This document shows, piece after piece, positions 1 to 5,329 of a stretch of 6,684 nucleotides of DNA. Source of the DNA: JBBSBY01 sp038250835 (GTDB lineage Bacteria; Desulfobacterota; Desulfomonilia; Desulfomonilales; Desulfomonilaceae). A model generated the notes under the pieces. That model saw nothing but the letters and a program-made list of their open reading frames with translations. It had not been told where the DNA came from and did no database searches. Numbering within the stretch: the first letter of the stretch is position 1; every line of letters begins with the position of its first letter. The position numbers and the translations under genes are program-made. The stretch spans positions 1 through 6,684 of the forward strand of contig JBBSBY010000133.1 in the NCBI GenBank assembly GCA_038250835.1. Reading direction: 5' to 3'.

Positions 1-958
1 CATACACCATTCTGCTTAAACAAGCTTTTTTTGTTTTGGCTTCGTTCTTGCCGCAATGAAAATCTCTTACGGCGAGCTTAGATCCTGGTGTCAATGATCC
101 TGGTAATTTGGTGATAAAGGTTTCCGCCAGGTTGTGTTTGCTCATTTTCCACGATTTGATTCGTCTGTCCATTCTCGATGAGTCATCATAAATAACCATC
201 AGACGCCATTTCATTATGGAACCATGATATCCGCGAATTTTGACGGTTAAGGAACCAGGTAGTTGAAACTCTTCGGCTTTCTTATTTTCCTCATCAATTT
301 TTTCCAGACCCTTACCTGAACCGGAGTCTTTTGATGCCATCTTTGGGCCTGATTCGGATTCTAGGGCCTTTAGTTTATCGCTGGAGACGTTCGCCTTGTC
401 CTTGGACTCTTTTATTTGCTTTGCCTCAGTTTTAGTCGCCGAAACTTGCTTAACGTCCCGGTCCTCTATTTCATCAACTTTTTGCGTAGACGCGGCGACT
501 TGAGTGTTGGGTTGATCATGACTCGGCGCGTCATTTGAAGAGATTTGCGCAATCTGCGGCAAACTTGAGGGAAGTGAAGGTTCGCCTGCAGTTTCCTGGT
601 TCAAACCGCCCACTACATTCGTAGGCAAACACACGTCCGGTTTTTTCTCAACTTCTGCAAGAATTGACTTTTCCTGCACGGGGTTAAGCTTTGTGGGATC
701 CAGAGCTCCAGCGCCGATACTTGTCATAAGATCATCTGATGAAAATAAGGCTTCATTCACCTTGTGAAACACGGGAACACCTTCTCTTGCCTGGGCGTTC
801 CATCCGCTTCGGAGAACCTGTAAAAATCCCAAACCGTAAAGTGCGCCGACAATCAGGATGAAAATCACCAGAAGGGCCCAAATGTTTTTGTTGCTTTTTT
901 TCGTCGGTACGGAAGAATCCGCGCTCTGTGACTTTTCAGATTCGTGATCATTGGACAT
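1..958 (-). CDS. Membrane-anchored protein with vWA-like C-terminal domain (partial, C-terminus off the left edge)
   Basis: An uninterrupted frame of 319 codons runs from ATG at 958 to the window edge with no stop, so the C-terminus is missing. Residues 1-25 are polar and charged. Residues 26-46 (from NIWALLVIF) form one strong membrane helix, which suggests a single-pass inner-membrane protein with its bulk in the periplasm. Residues about 60-230 are a Ser/Lys/Glu/Pro/Gln-rich, probably disordered linker. From residue 231 the sequence looks folded: FQLPGSLTVKI, then LMVIYDDSSRM (253-263), a helix-like stretch, and SKLAVRDFHCG (293-303). That order (strand, DxSxS-like motif, helix, strand) resembles the start of a von Willebrand A domain. 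D258 and S260 fit the metal site, but the third position is R262. The start is supported by AAGAGG five bases before the ATG. The gene lies just downstream of rnpB with no visible promoter of its own. The coding call is firm; the vWA assignment is my inference. Confidence 0.85.
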   Translation of the reverse strand, partial: MSNDHESEKSQSADSSVPTKKSNKNIWALLVIFILIVGALYGLGFLQVLRSGWNAQAREGVPVFHKVNEALFSSDDLMTSIGAGALDPTKLNPVQEKSILAEVEKKPDVCLPTNVVGGLNQETAGEPSLPSSLPQIAQISSNDAPSHDQPNTQVAASTQKVDEIEDRDVKQVSATKTEAKQIKESKDKANVSSDKLKALESESGPKMASKDSGSGKGLEKIDEENKKAEEFQLPGSLTVKIRGYHGSIMKWRLMVIYDDSSRMDRRIKSWKMSKHNLAETFITKLPGSLTPGSKLAVRDFHCGKNEAKTKKACLSRMVY

Positions 959-973
959 AGCAGCCTCTTTTGG

Positions 974-1330
974 GTCCGGGGGCGGCAATAAGCCGAATTC
1001 TGTCCCCATAGATGGGTGGTGATCATTCCTCTAGAACGACGGTTACCCGCCGCTTCAAGCGACCTACCCGGAAGCTTCGGACGGGCAGCCCTCAAATGCT
1101 TCCCTATTCGGTCTTGCTCCGGATGGGGCTTGCCTGGCTTCCCGTGTTACCACGAGAACCGGTGAGCTCTTACCTCGCCGTTTCACCCTTACCTCGCATA
1201 GGAGGCGGTTTGATTTCTGTGGCGCTATCCTTGGAGTTTCCTCCACCGGACGTTATCCGGCATCCTGCCCTTTAGAGTTCGGACTTTCCTCCCGCGCTTG
1301 AGCGCCGGCGATCACCTTGCCTCCCCGGAC
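974..1330 (-). ncRNA. rnpB: RNase P RNA, bacterial type A
   Basis: This is the catalytic RNA of ribonuclease P, which removes 5' leaders from tRNA precursors. On the minus strand the universal P4 element GAGGAAAGTCC lies at 1281-1291, and its distal partner ACAGAATTCGGCTTAT at 988-1003. Between them are other conserved blocks: GGTAAGGGTGAAACGG, then GGTAAGAGCTCACC, GGAGCAAGACCGAATAGGG, and CCGGGTAGG followed by a GCTTGAAGC hairpin, in the order seen in E. coli rnpB. The terminal helix P1 is visible as GTCCGGGG (1330-1323) pairing perfectly with CCCCGGAC (981-974), which sets both ends to within a few bases. The length of about 357 nt is normal for type A. Short open frames on both strands here (for example 1012-1275 plus and 1064-1246 minus) are chance readings of the RNA gene. 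Confidence 0.97.
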
Positions 1331-1366
1331 AATTCGGTATATATTTCAAGGCATCAAAAAATGCAA
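1331..1366 (-). promoter_or_regulatory. Sigma70-like promoter of rnpB
   Basis: Reading the minus strand, TTGCAT (1366-1361) is followed after exactly 17 bases by TATATA (1343-1338), and seven bases later by G1330, the first base of helix P1. The -35 match is weak (3/6) and the -10 moderate (4/6). The spacing and the position relative to the RNA 5' end are what a promoter with its start at the mature end would show. Confidence 0.6.
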
Positions 1367-1391
1367 GCATATGATTCAGCATAGAAAACCC

Positions 1392-1420
1392 TTGAAAACA
1401 GAAACGTTCTGAGATAGGTT
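1392..1420 (+). promoter_or_regulatory. Candidate promoter for the TlpA-like gene
   Basis: TTGAAA at 1392-1397 (5/6 to the -35 consensus) lies 17 bases before TAGGTT at 1415-1420, a weak -10. A small dyad, CAGAA-ACG-TTCTG, sits between the two boxes and could be an operator. Transcription would begin about 30 nt before the start codon at 1458. Because the -10 is poor, this is tentative. Confidence 0.3.
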
Positions 1421-1457
1421 TAAACAAATATGAGCTTCTAAACAAAGGAAGCCTGGT

Positions 1458-2819
1458 ATGTGCTTAATACGATTGACATTATTGGCGTGGGTATTATTGA
1501 TGTCGGCGGTATTCTCAGTGGCTGCCGAACTTAGACTCACTGATCGACTACTTGAAAATAATTTTAACTATTTTTTGAGACCCGCGCCGGCAAAGAACAT
1601 GCTGCTGCTGGATGTGACGGGTAGGCGAATTAGCTTATCTTCACTAAAGGGCAAAGTAGTAATACTTAATTTCTGGAGATTGAATTGCCCACCGTGTTTG
1701 GTAGAAAAACCAATACTAGAAAGAGTGTATCGTAAGTACAATGTTCATGGACTGGAAATTCTATGCGTCAATCTCTTTGACGAACAGGAGCGGTTAAGAT
1801 CTTATACATCCAAGACTTCTTTTTCGTTCTGGATGGGCTTTGATCCCAGCCGGCGATTAACTCTGAAGACTCAAACACTTCCTGGCGGCGGGCAGACCAA
1901 TTTCGTCATCAACGACAAATCGGAGGCGATCTATGAGGTTCCGGGCGCTCCAACAACATATCTGATCGATAAGACAGGCAAAGTTGTGGGCTATTCAGCC
2001 GGGTTAATTAATTGGGAAGAAGAACCTTTCGATGAGCTCTTGGAAAACACTCTAGGTTTAACAAAGCGAGCGGTTTACGAGTCAGGATTTAATGTGGCGG
2101 CGCGCCAGGGAGGGCCGGTCGGCAATCCGCGACCTCCAGAACCTTTTCAATCGCCCCAGGCGAGCATAGAAGATTCTGAAAAGCAGCCTGTCCCGGAAGC
2201 GAAAAAAGCCCCAAGTCCCACAAAAACAGATAAGGAACCGGGCTCAAATCAAGGAACCATGAAAAACAAATCTACAGGCGCCTCACCCACGGAACGTAAA
2301 TCACGACCGCGTAGGTCCGGGACACACGAGAAACCAAAGGCGAATCCTGAAACCGTTAGAACCGTGCCTGCGCCGGTACCGGGAACACCTACTTCATCAG
2401 TCCAGGATTTGGCTAAACATTCCGGCTCTCCTTTGCCCCCGGCATTACCCTATATTCCACCGGGAAAACGCCCACCTGAGCCTACGGCGCCAATGAATGT
2501 AGACGAGACCGGCTCAGTCGTGGCCAGAATTCCGGCGGCGGCGGAGTCTCCAAAACCATTGATTCACCCGTCAAGTATTCCAGGTAATCTGCCCCCCGCG
2601 CAGCGAGTGGGCTCATCAAATTCCATAGACAGCTTTATCTTGGATTCTTTTGAATCAGCGCCCACGAACCAACCTCCCGCGACCGCGCCGGAGTTCCAGA
2701 ATCAGACACAAACGAAACCTGCAACATCTGTGGTGAATCAGCTCGGCGCCGACTTGCGCAACCTTGGCGCAGGGATACGTGACACATTTTCTCGCATCCT
2801 GCCGGCGCCAACTGAGTGA
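1458..2819 (+). CDS. Secreted TlpA/ResA-like thioredoxin-fold protein with long proline-rich tail
   Basis: The ATG has AAAGGA eight bases upstream. Residues 1-23 are a signal peptide (hydrophobic core, then SVAA before E24), so the protein acts outside the cytoplasm. Residues about 55-200 are a TlpA/ResA-type thioredoxin fold: LKGKVVILNFW, the redox pair C77-P-P-C80 directly after it, and GAPTTYLID with the cis-proline at P165. Family members reduce or isomerise disulfides, often during cytochrome c or envelope protein maturation; the partner here is unknown. About 15-20 extra residues (141-160, starting GGGQTNFV) precede the cis-Pro strand. Residues about 215-430 are rich in Pro, Ser, Thr, Lys and Ala and look disordered. 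The last 25 residues (VVNQLGADLRNLGAGIRDTF and onward) form a likely amphipathic helix. The protein is about 453 residues, against about 150-200 for a typical TlpA-like protein. The fold is confident; the exact role is not assignable. Confidence 0.93.
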   Translation: MCLIRLTLLAWVLLMSAVFSVAAELRLTDRLLENNFNYFLRPAPAKNMLLLDVTGRRISLSSLKGKVVILNFWRLNCPPCLVEKPILERVYRKYNVHGLEILCVNLFDEQERLRSYTSKTSFSFWMGFDPSRRLTLKTQTLPGGGQTNFVINDKSEAIYEVPGAPTTYLIDKTGKVVGYSAGLINWEEEPFDELLENTLGLTKRAVYESGFNVAARQGGPVGNPRPPEPFQSPQASIEDSEKQPVPEAKKAPSPTKTDKEPGSNQGTMKNKSTGASPTERKSRPRRSGTHEKPKANPETVRTVPAPVPGTPTSSVQDLAKHSGSPLPPALPYIPPGKRPPEPTAPMNVDETGSVVARIPAAAESPKPLIHPSSIPGNLPPAQRVGSSNSIDSFILDSFESAPTNQPPATAPEFQNQTQTKPATSVVNQLGADLRNLGAGIRDTFSRILPAPTE

Positions 2820-3135
2820 CGCCATACAGCCTAAGCTTATTATTTTTTTGTTGCTTTTTCTTCCAATCTCCATTGCCCCGGCCTCCGTCGCAAGCTATTC
2901 TTCAAGGGAATCAATAATTTACGTCGTTAAATGTCTTTTTCGGCGTATTCAGTAGGATTGGTCCATTGCAGCCGACCGAGTTTTTGAAAAGAATAGTCAA
3001 GCCTTCAGAATAGCGCATCATAACAAATTCTCACCAGCAGATCGGCCACACTAAGTGACTAATTGTAAAACTACGCCACTTGACGACCCTTCTAATCTTT
3101 AGAAGTAACAAATTAGTTTAGGTATATGTTAGATA
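2820..3135. other. Intergenic region, largely without recognisable genes
   Basis: This stretch lies between the TlpA-like gene and the methyltransferase regulatory region. Its first part reads as a signal-peptide-like segment (listed separately). From about 2956 to 3135 I find no coding frame, RNA signature or strong terminator; the composition becomes AT-rich toward the right. No intrinsic terminator is obvious after the stop at 2819: a TAAGCTTA palindrome followed by a T-run near 2832-2850 has no room for a loop. Confidence 0.5.
2823..2955 (+). pseudogene. Possible remnant of a small secreted protein (signal-peptide-like frame)
   Basis: Just after the TlpA-like gene, one frame reads KLIIFLLLFLPISIAPASVA and then a short polar end closed by TAG at 2953-2955. 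It looks like a signal peptide with an Ala-rich cleavage region followed by only about 20 residues. No ATG or ribosome site opens this segment; the nearest in-frame ATG (2764) lies inside the upstream gene in another frame. It may be a decayed gene or a chance hydrophobic reading of T-rich DNA. Confidence 0.2.
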
Positions 3136-3190
3136 ACACATAATTATTTATACATATGTGTATAGTCTTGAACAATTTTGTTGACACATA
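3136..3190. repeat. ACACATA / TATGTGT repeat cluster upstream of the methyltransferase
   Basis: The 7-mer ACACATA occurs at 3136-3142, its exact inverse TATGTGT at 3155-3161 and a third direct copy at 3184-3190. The first two form a 7-bp dyad around a 12-nt AT-only-plus-one-C spacer. The third overlaps the last three bases of the TTGACA box of the methyltransferase promoter. The arrangement resembles an operator set, but no regulator gene is next to it and the region is AT-rich, which raises the odds of chance matches. Confidence 0.35.
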
Positions 3191-3209
3191 TTTGTCGCGA
3201 TGCTATTCC
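3181..3209 (+). promoter_or_regulatory. Promoter of the DNA methyltransferase gene
   Basis: A perfect TTGACA (3181-3186) is followed after 17 bases by TATTCC (3204-3209). That -10 is weak, but it is preceded by TGC, giving an extended -10 (TGnTAT). The predicted start, near 3216, leaves a leader of about 30 nt before ATG 3247. It also lies downstream of the possible TTG start at 3178, which is one reason I place the gene start at 3247. Confidence 0.55.
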
Positions 3210-3246
3210 CCGGCGCGTGACCGATTACTTTGCCACTGGGGAGATT

Positions 3247-4131
3247 ATGTTGAAGAACCGCACATCTACGACAAAGTTCGGCGTAGGCAAGAGAGAAAAC
3301 CACGATTCATCCGAATTTTATTCGAGAAAATTGTATCAAACCAAAAATGATTCCACTAAATGTGATAAGTGCCGGCCATTACCACATCATGCTATCAACA
3401 AGATATTCCAGCATTCTTCCGAAGATATGATCGAGTTACCAGATAACTCGATTAGCTTGATGGTTACTTCCCCCCCTTACAATGTCGGTAAAGATTACGA
3501 TTCAGACTTAACCTTAGCGGAATACTTAGAGTTTTTGCGCCAGGTGCTTGCAGAAACACATCGTGTGCTTGCGCCTGGAGGTAGAGTCGCCTTTAATGTC
3601 GCAAATCTTGGACGAAAACCGTATATCCCGATGAACGCTTTGATTTATAAGATCGCAGCCGACTTAGGTTTTCTGATGCGGGGGGAGATTATTTGGGTCA
3701 AAGGTAAGGGCGCTTCCGGCTCTTGCGCCTGGGGTTCCTGGATGTCCGCCGGAAACCCGACGTTGCGTGATCTACACGAGTACATTTTAATCTTTTCAAA
3801 GCAAAGATTCGATAAGCCTATAAAAGGTAAATCCACTATATCCAAAGAAGAATTTCTTGAGGCCACCATCAGCGTATGGAACATTCCCGCTGAATCGGCG
3901 AAGCGCGTGAAACACCCGGCGCCTTTTCCCATAGCCCTGGTTGATCGTTTAATCCAGCTCTACACATTCGAGGGAGAGGTTGTTTTAGATCCGTTTATGG
4001 GGAGTGGAACGACAGCCGTGGCGGCAGTGGGTCTTAACAGAAATTTCGTGGGATATGAGATCAATGCCGAGTACATCGATATTTGCCGTAATCGACTGAA
4101 TTCAGCTTCATTGAAAAGCATTTCAGCCTGA
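3247..4131 (+). CDS. Beta-class DNA methyltransferase, probably N4-cytosine (SPPY type)
   Basis: Transfers a methyl group from S-adenosylmethionine to a base in a DNA recognition site that I cannot predict. In the 294-residue form, the catalytic motif IV TSPPYNVGKDYD starts at about residue 74 (S75-P-P-Y78). The AdoMet-binding motif I, LDPFMGSGTT, is at 247-256, preceded by HPAPFP (motif X-like) and followed by GYEI. Motif IV before motif I defines the beta class, and SPPY rather than DPPY favours m4C over m6A. An N-terminal block FGVGKRENHDSSEFY (about 11-25) looks conserved. The frame is open from TTG 3178, but that start has no ribosome site and precedes the promoter. ATG 3247 has GGGGAG only three bases upstream, so TTG 3250 is also possible. 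All key motifs are intact. No endonuclease or specificity gene lies in the window, so it looks solitary. Confidence 0.93.
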   Translation: MLKNRTSTTKFGVGKRENHDSSEFYSRKLYQTKNDSTKCDKCRPLPHHAINKIFQHSSEDMIELPDNSISLMVTSPPYNVGKDYDSDLTLAEYLEFLRQVLAETHRVLAPGGRVAFNVANLGRKPYIPMNALIYKIAADLGFLMRGEIIWVKGKGASGSCAWGSWMSAGNPTLRDLHEYILIFSKQRFDKPIKGKSTISKEEFLEATISVWNIPAESAKRVKHPAPFPIALVDRLIQLYTFEGEVVLDPFMGSGTTAVAAVGLNRNFVGYEINAEYIDICRNRLNSASLKSISA

Positions 4132-4410
4132 GTGGACATCTAAGGGCACGATGAAAAGTCGTTATTAGGTTTTTGGAACCTGTGGTATAACCCGACGCTG
4201 CTCACTCAACAATTACTTGACGACACATCTGAATACCCATGGACAGTAGTGCCAAATTTATGGGGAGAGCCGTGGATTCGGCCGGCTCTCCATCGCATAA
4301 CGGATTCAGCGCCGCCTAAATGCATTTAAGTGGAGCCTGCACGGCTGCGAACACGCGGCCAAGAAGGTCGCAAAACTTATATTCATCGACAAATCAAAAC
4401 TCGTTTTTTC
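4132..4410. other. Convergent intergenic region between the methyltransferase gene and tatA
   Basis: No gene is recognisable in these 279 bases. They contain the hairpin at 4264-4291 and a perfect 12-bp palindrome TAAATGCATTTA at 4317-4328. A plus-strand open frame from 4330 into tatA lacks a ribosome site and mostly reads the opposite strand of tatA. Confidence 0.5.
4264..4291. terminator. Hairpin between convergent genes, possible bidirectional terminator
   Basis: GGAGAGCCG (4264-4272) and CGGCTCTCC (4283-4291) form a perfect 9-bp stem with a 10-nt loop. It lies between the 3' ends of the methyltransferase gene and tatA. There is no T-run on the plus strand; on the minus strand it is followed by CCATAAATTT, a poor tract. 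It may stop transcription, stabilise 3' ends, or be neither. Confidence 0.4.
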
Positions 4411-4629
4411 CTAAGATTCAACTCGTTGAGCGGCAGACGCAGCGGGTTGACCGGTTTGCTTTGCCGGTCCAGCGGGACTGGTATTAGTCTGAACCGGGTC
4501 TTCCTCCACCGCCTTTTTAAAGGATTTGATTCCCTGTCCTAATCCAGCCATAATTTCCGGTATCCGTTTCGACCCAAACATGACGACAACAATCAACAAG
4601 ATTATTATTAGTTCTTGAACGCCTAACAT
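4411..4629 (-). CDS. tatA: Sec-independent protein translocase subunit TatA/E
   Basis: TatA oligomers form the membrane passage through which folded, twin-arginine-tagged proteins are exported. The 72-residue product has the family layout: an N-terminal membrane helix (about 4-18, LGVQELIIILLIVVVMF), the FG hinge at 18-19, an amphipathic helix (about 23-42, IPEIMAGLGQGIKSFKKAVE) and a polar tail rich in Pro, Ala and Gln. The hinge reads FGSKRIPE, where many relatives have FGPKKLPE. The start is well supported by GAGGAG eight bases before ATG. TatB, with a longer tail, is less likely. No tatC is in the window, so the gene is solitary here. It may share a transcript with the small ORF upstream, about 70 bases away on the same strand. 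Confidence 0.95.
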   Translation of the reverse strand: MLGVQELIIILLIVVVMFGSKRIPEIMAGLGQGIKSFKKAVEEDPVQTNTSPAGPAKQTGQPAASAAQRVES

Positions 4630-4699
4630 GCGGTGATCTCCTCATTGTGACATGATTACTAAATCCAGATAAACTTATGGAGACAGGAATAATCTTCCG

Positions 4700-5032
4700 T
4701 CAGCAGTTTTGTCGAATGCTGGTATTGAGGATCGGGATGGGAAGTTTAGGAATACTGAAAGCTTGACGTCTAATTCTGCGAATGTGAGGTAATTTGCAAA
4801 GAAAATTGAAGCGCGTACTAGACCATTTGTCCGTTATTACGAGCAGATGATTGGAAAAGGATGGAATAATCATCGCCGCAATTGAAAACAGCCAAACGGT
4901 ACCGGCAGTCAAATTGGCGCCCCAATGCCTCGTCAACGGCTGATCAATGAAATCTCCATCAAGGAGATCCACGACAACCGCAATGACATCCATAATTAAA
5001 TCCGGCATGGGCGACCTATTGAATAAAGTCAT
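4700..5032 (-). CDS. Hypothetical small protein with one hydrophobic segment
   Basis: I do not recognise this 110-residue frame. Residues 9-24 (PDLIMDVIAVVVDLLDG) and 41-59 (LTAGTVWLFSIAAMIIPSF) are hydrophobic, the second a credible membrane span. The C-terminal third is basic (HIRRIRRQ) and ends in Cys. The ATG at 5032 has no ribosome site; the internal ATG at 5008 has AGG six bases before it and would give 102 residues starting MPDLIMD. In favour of a real gene are a good promoter immediately upstream, no competing gene, and a position before tatA on the same strand. Against it are the absence of any known family and an untypical-looking C-terminus, which could reflect a frameshift. Confidence 0.4.
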   Translation of the reverse strand: MTLFNRSPMPDLIMDVIAVVVDLLDGDFIDQPLTRHWGANLTAGTVWLFSIAAMIIPSFSNHLLVITDKWSSTRFNFLCKLPHIRRIRRQAFSIPKLPIPILNTSIRQNC

Positions 5033-5076
5033 TCGTCGCTTTTATTCTCAAACAAAGCGCAAAAGTTCTAACCCTT

Positions 5077-5104
5077 ATTTTAAATCCAATTAGAATTAAG
5101 TCAA
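5077..5104 (-). promoter_or_regulatory. Sigma70-like promoter upstream of the small ORF and tatA
   Basis: On the minus strand TTGACT (5104-5099) lies 16 bases before TAAAAT (5082-5077); each box matches consensus at five of six positions. The surroundings are AT-rich. Transcription would start near 5070 and run into the 4700-5032 ORF and possibly tatA. It is the best-matching promoter pair I found in the window. Confidence 0.55.
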
Positions 5105-5207
5105 TAAAACAAATCGATTAGCTTAGCTTATTATTGATCCGTTTAAATCGCTCTACTCACAAGCCGGCGTCTATTTTGGAGTCATTTCAATTCTGAGCCG
5201 GAACTCG

Positions 5208-5226
5208 AAGAAAAGGCGCCGGCGCC
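5208..5226 (-). terminator. Possible terminator of the tungstate transporter operon
   Basis: On the minus strand the 12-bp palindrome GGCGCCGGCGCC (5226-5215) is followed at once by TTTTCTT (5214-5208). It can fold as a 4-bp GGCG/CGCC stem with a CCGG loop, which is short but all G-C. It lies about 100 bases after the stop of the ATPase gene. The small stem and the distance keep confidence low. Confidence 0.35.
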
Positions 5227-5329
5227 GTCCGCCCATTAGTCGCGCACATAATCACGGAAAGGGACAATTACGGCATTATGAAAAATTGATTTTTTTAACC
5301 ACGCGTGGAGAGAAGGTCGACATGAGGCT

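Larger units (their letters stand above)
5033..5329. other. Intergenic region between the tungstate transporter ATPase gene and the small ORF
   Basis: No gene is visible in these 297 bases. They hold the promoter at 5077-5104, the GC-rich palindrome with T-run at 5208-5226 (possible terminator of the transporter operon) and a 10-bp palindrome CCACGCGTGG at 5299-5308. Confidence 0.5.

Noticed and set aside
865..1095. 76-residue minus-strand frame
   Set aside because: It reads the 3' half of RNase P RNA and the wrong frame of the envelope gene.
1064..1246. 60-residue minus-strand frame
   Set aside because: It lies within rnpB on the sense strand; structured RNA, not coding.
1012..1275. 87-residue plus-strand frame
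   Set aside because: It lies entirely on the antisense strand of rnpB, whose conserved helices explain the sequence.
2655..2873. 72-residue minus-strand frame
   Set aside because: Antisense to the low-complexity tail of the TlpA-like gene; no ribosome site and no protein-like pattern.
2816..2917. GTG start overlapping the TGA of the TlpA-like gene, giving about 33 residues
   Set aside because: The frame is very short, Phe/Pro-rich by composition and lacks any recognisable feature; the neighbouring frame looks more protein-like.
3156..3350. 64-residue plus-strand frame
   Set aside because: Out of frame with the methyltransferase, and overlaps its promoter and N-terminus.
3645..3932. 95-residue minus-strand frame
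   Set aside because: Antisense to the central, motif-bearing part of the methyltransferase.
4317..4328. TAAATGCATTTA palindrome as an operator
   Set aside because: It lies between two 3' ends, away from any promoter; a 12-bp AT-rich palindrome alone is weak evidence.
4330..4542. 70-residue plus-strand frame
   Set aside because: More than half is antisense to tatA; no ribosome site and no recognisable features.
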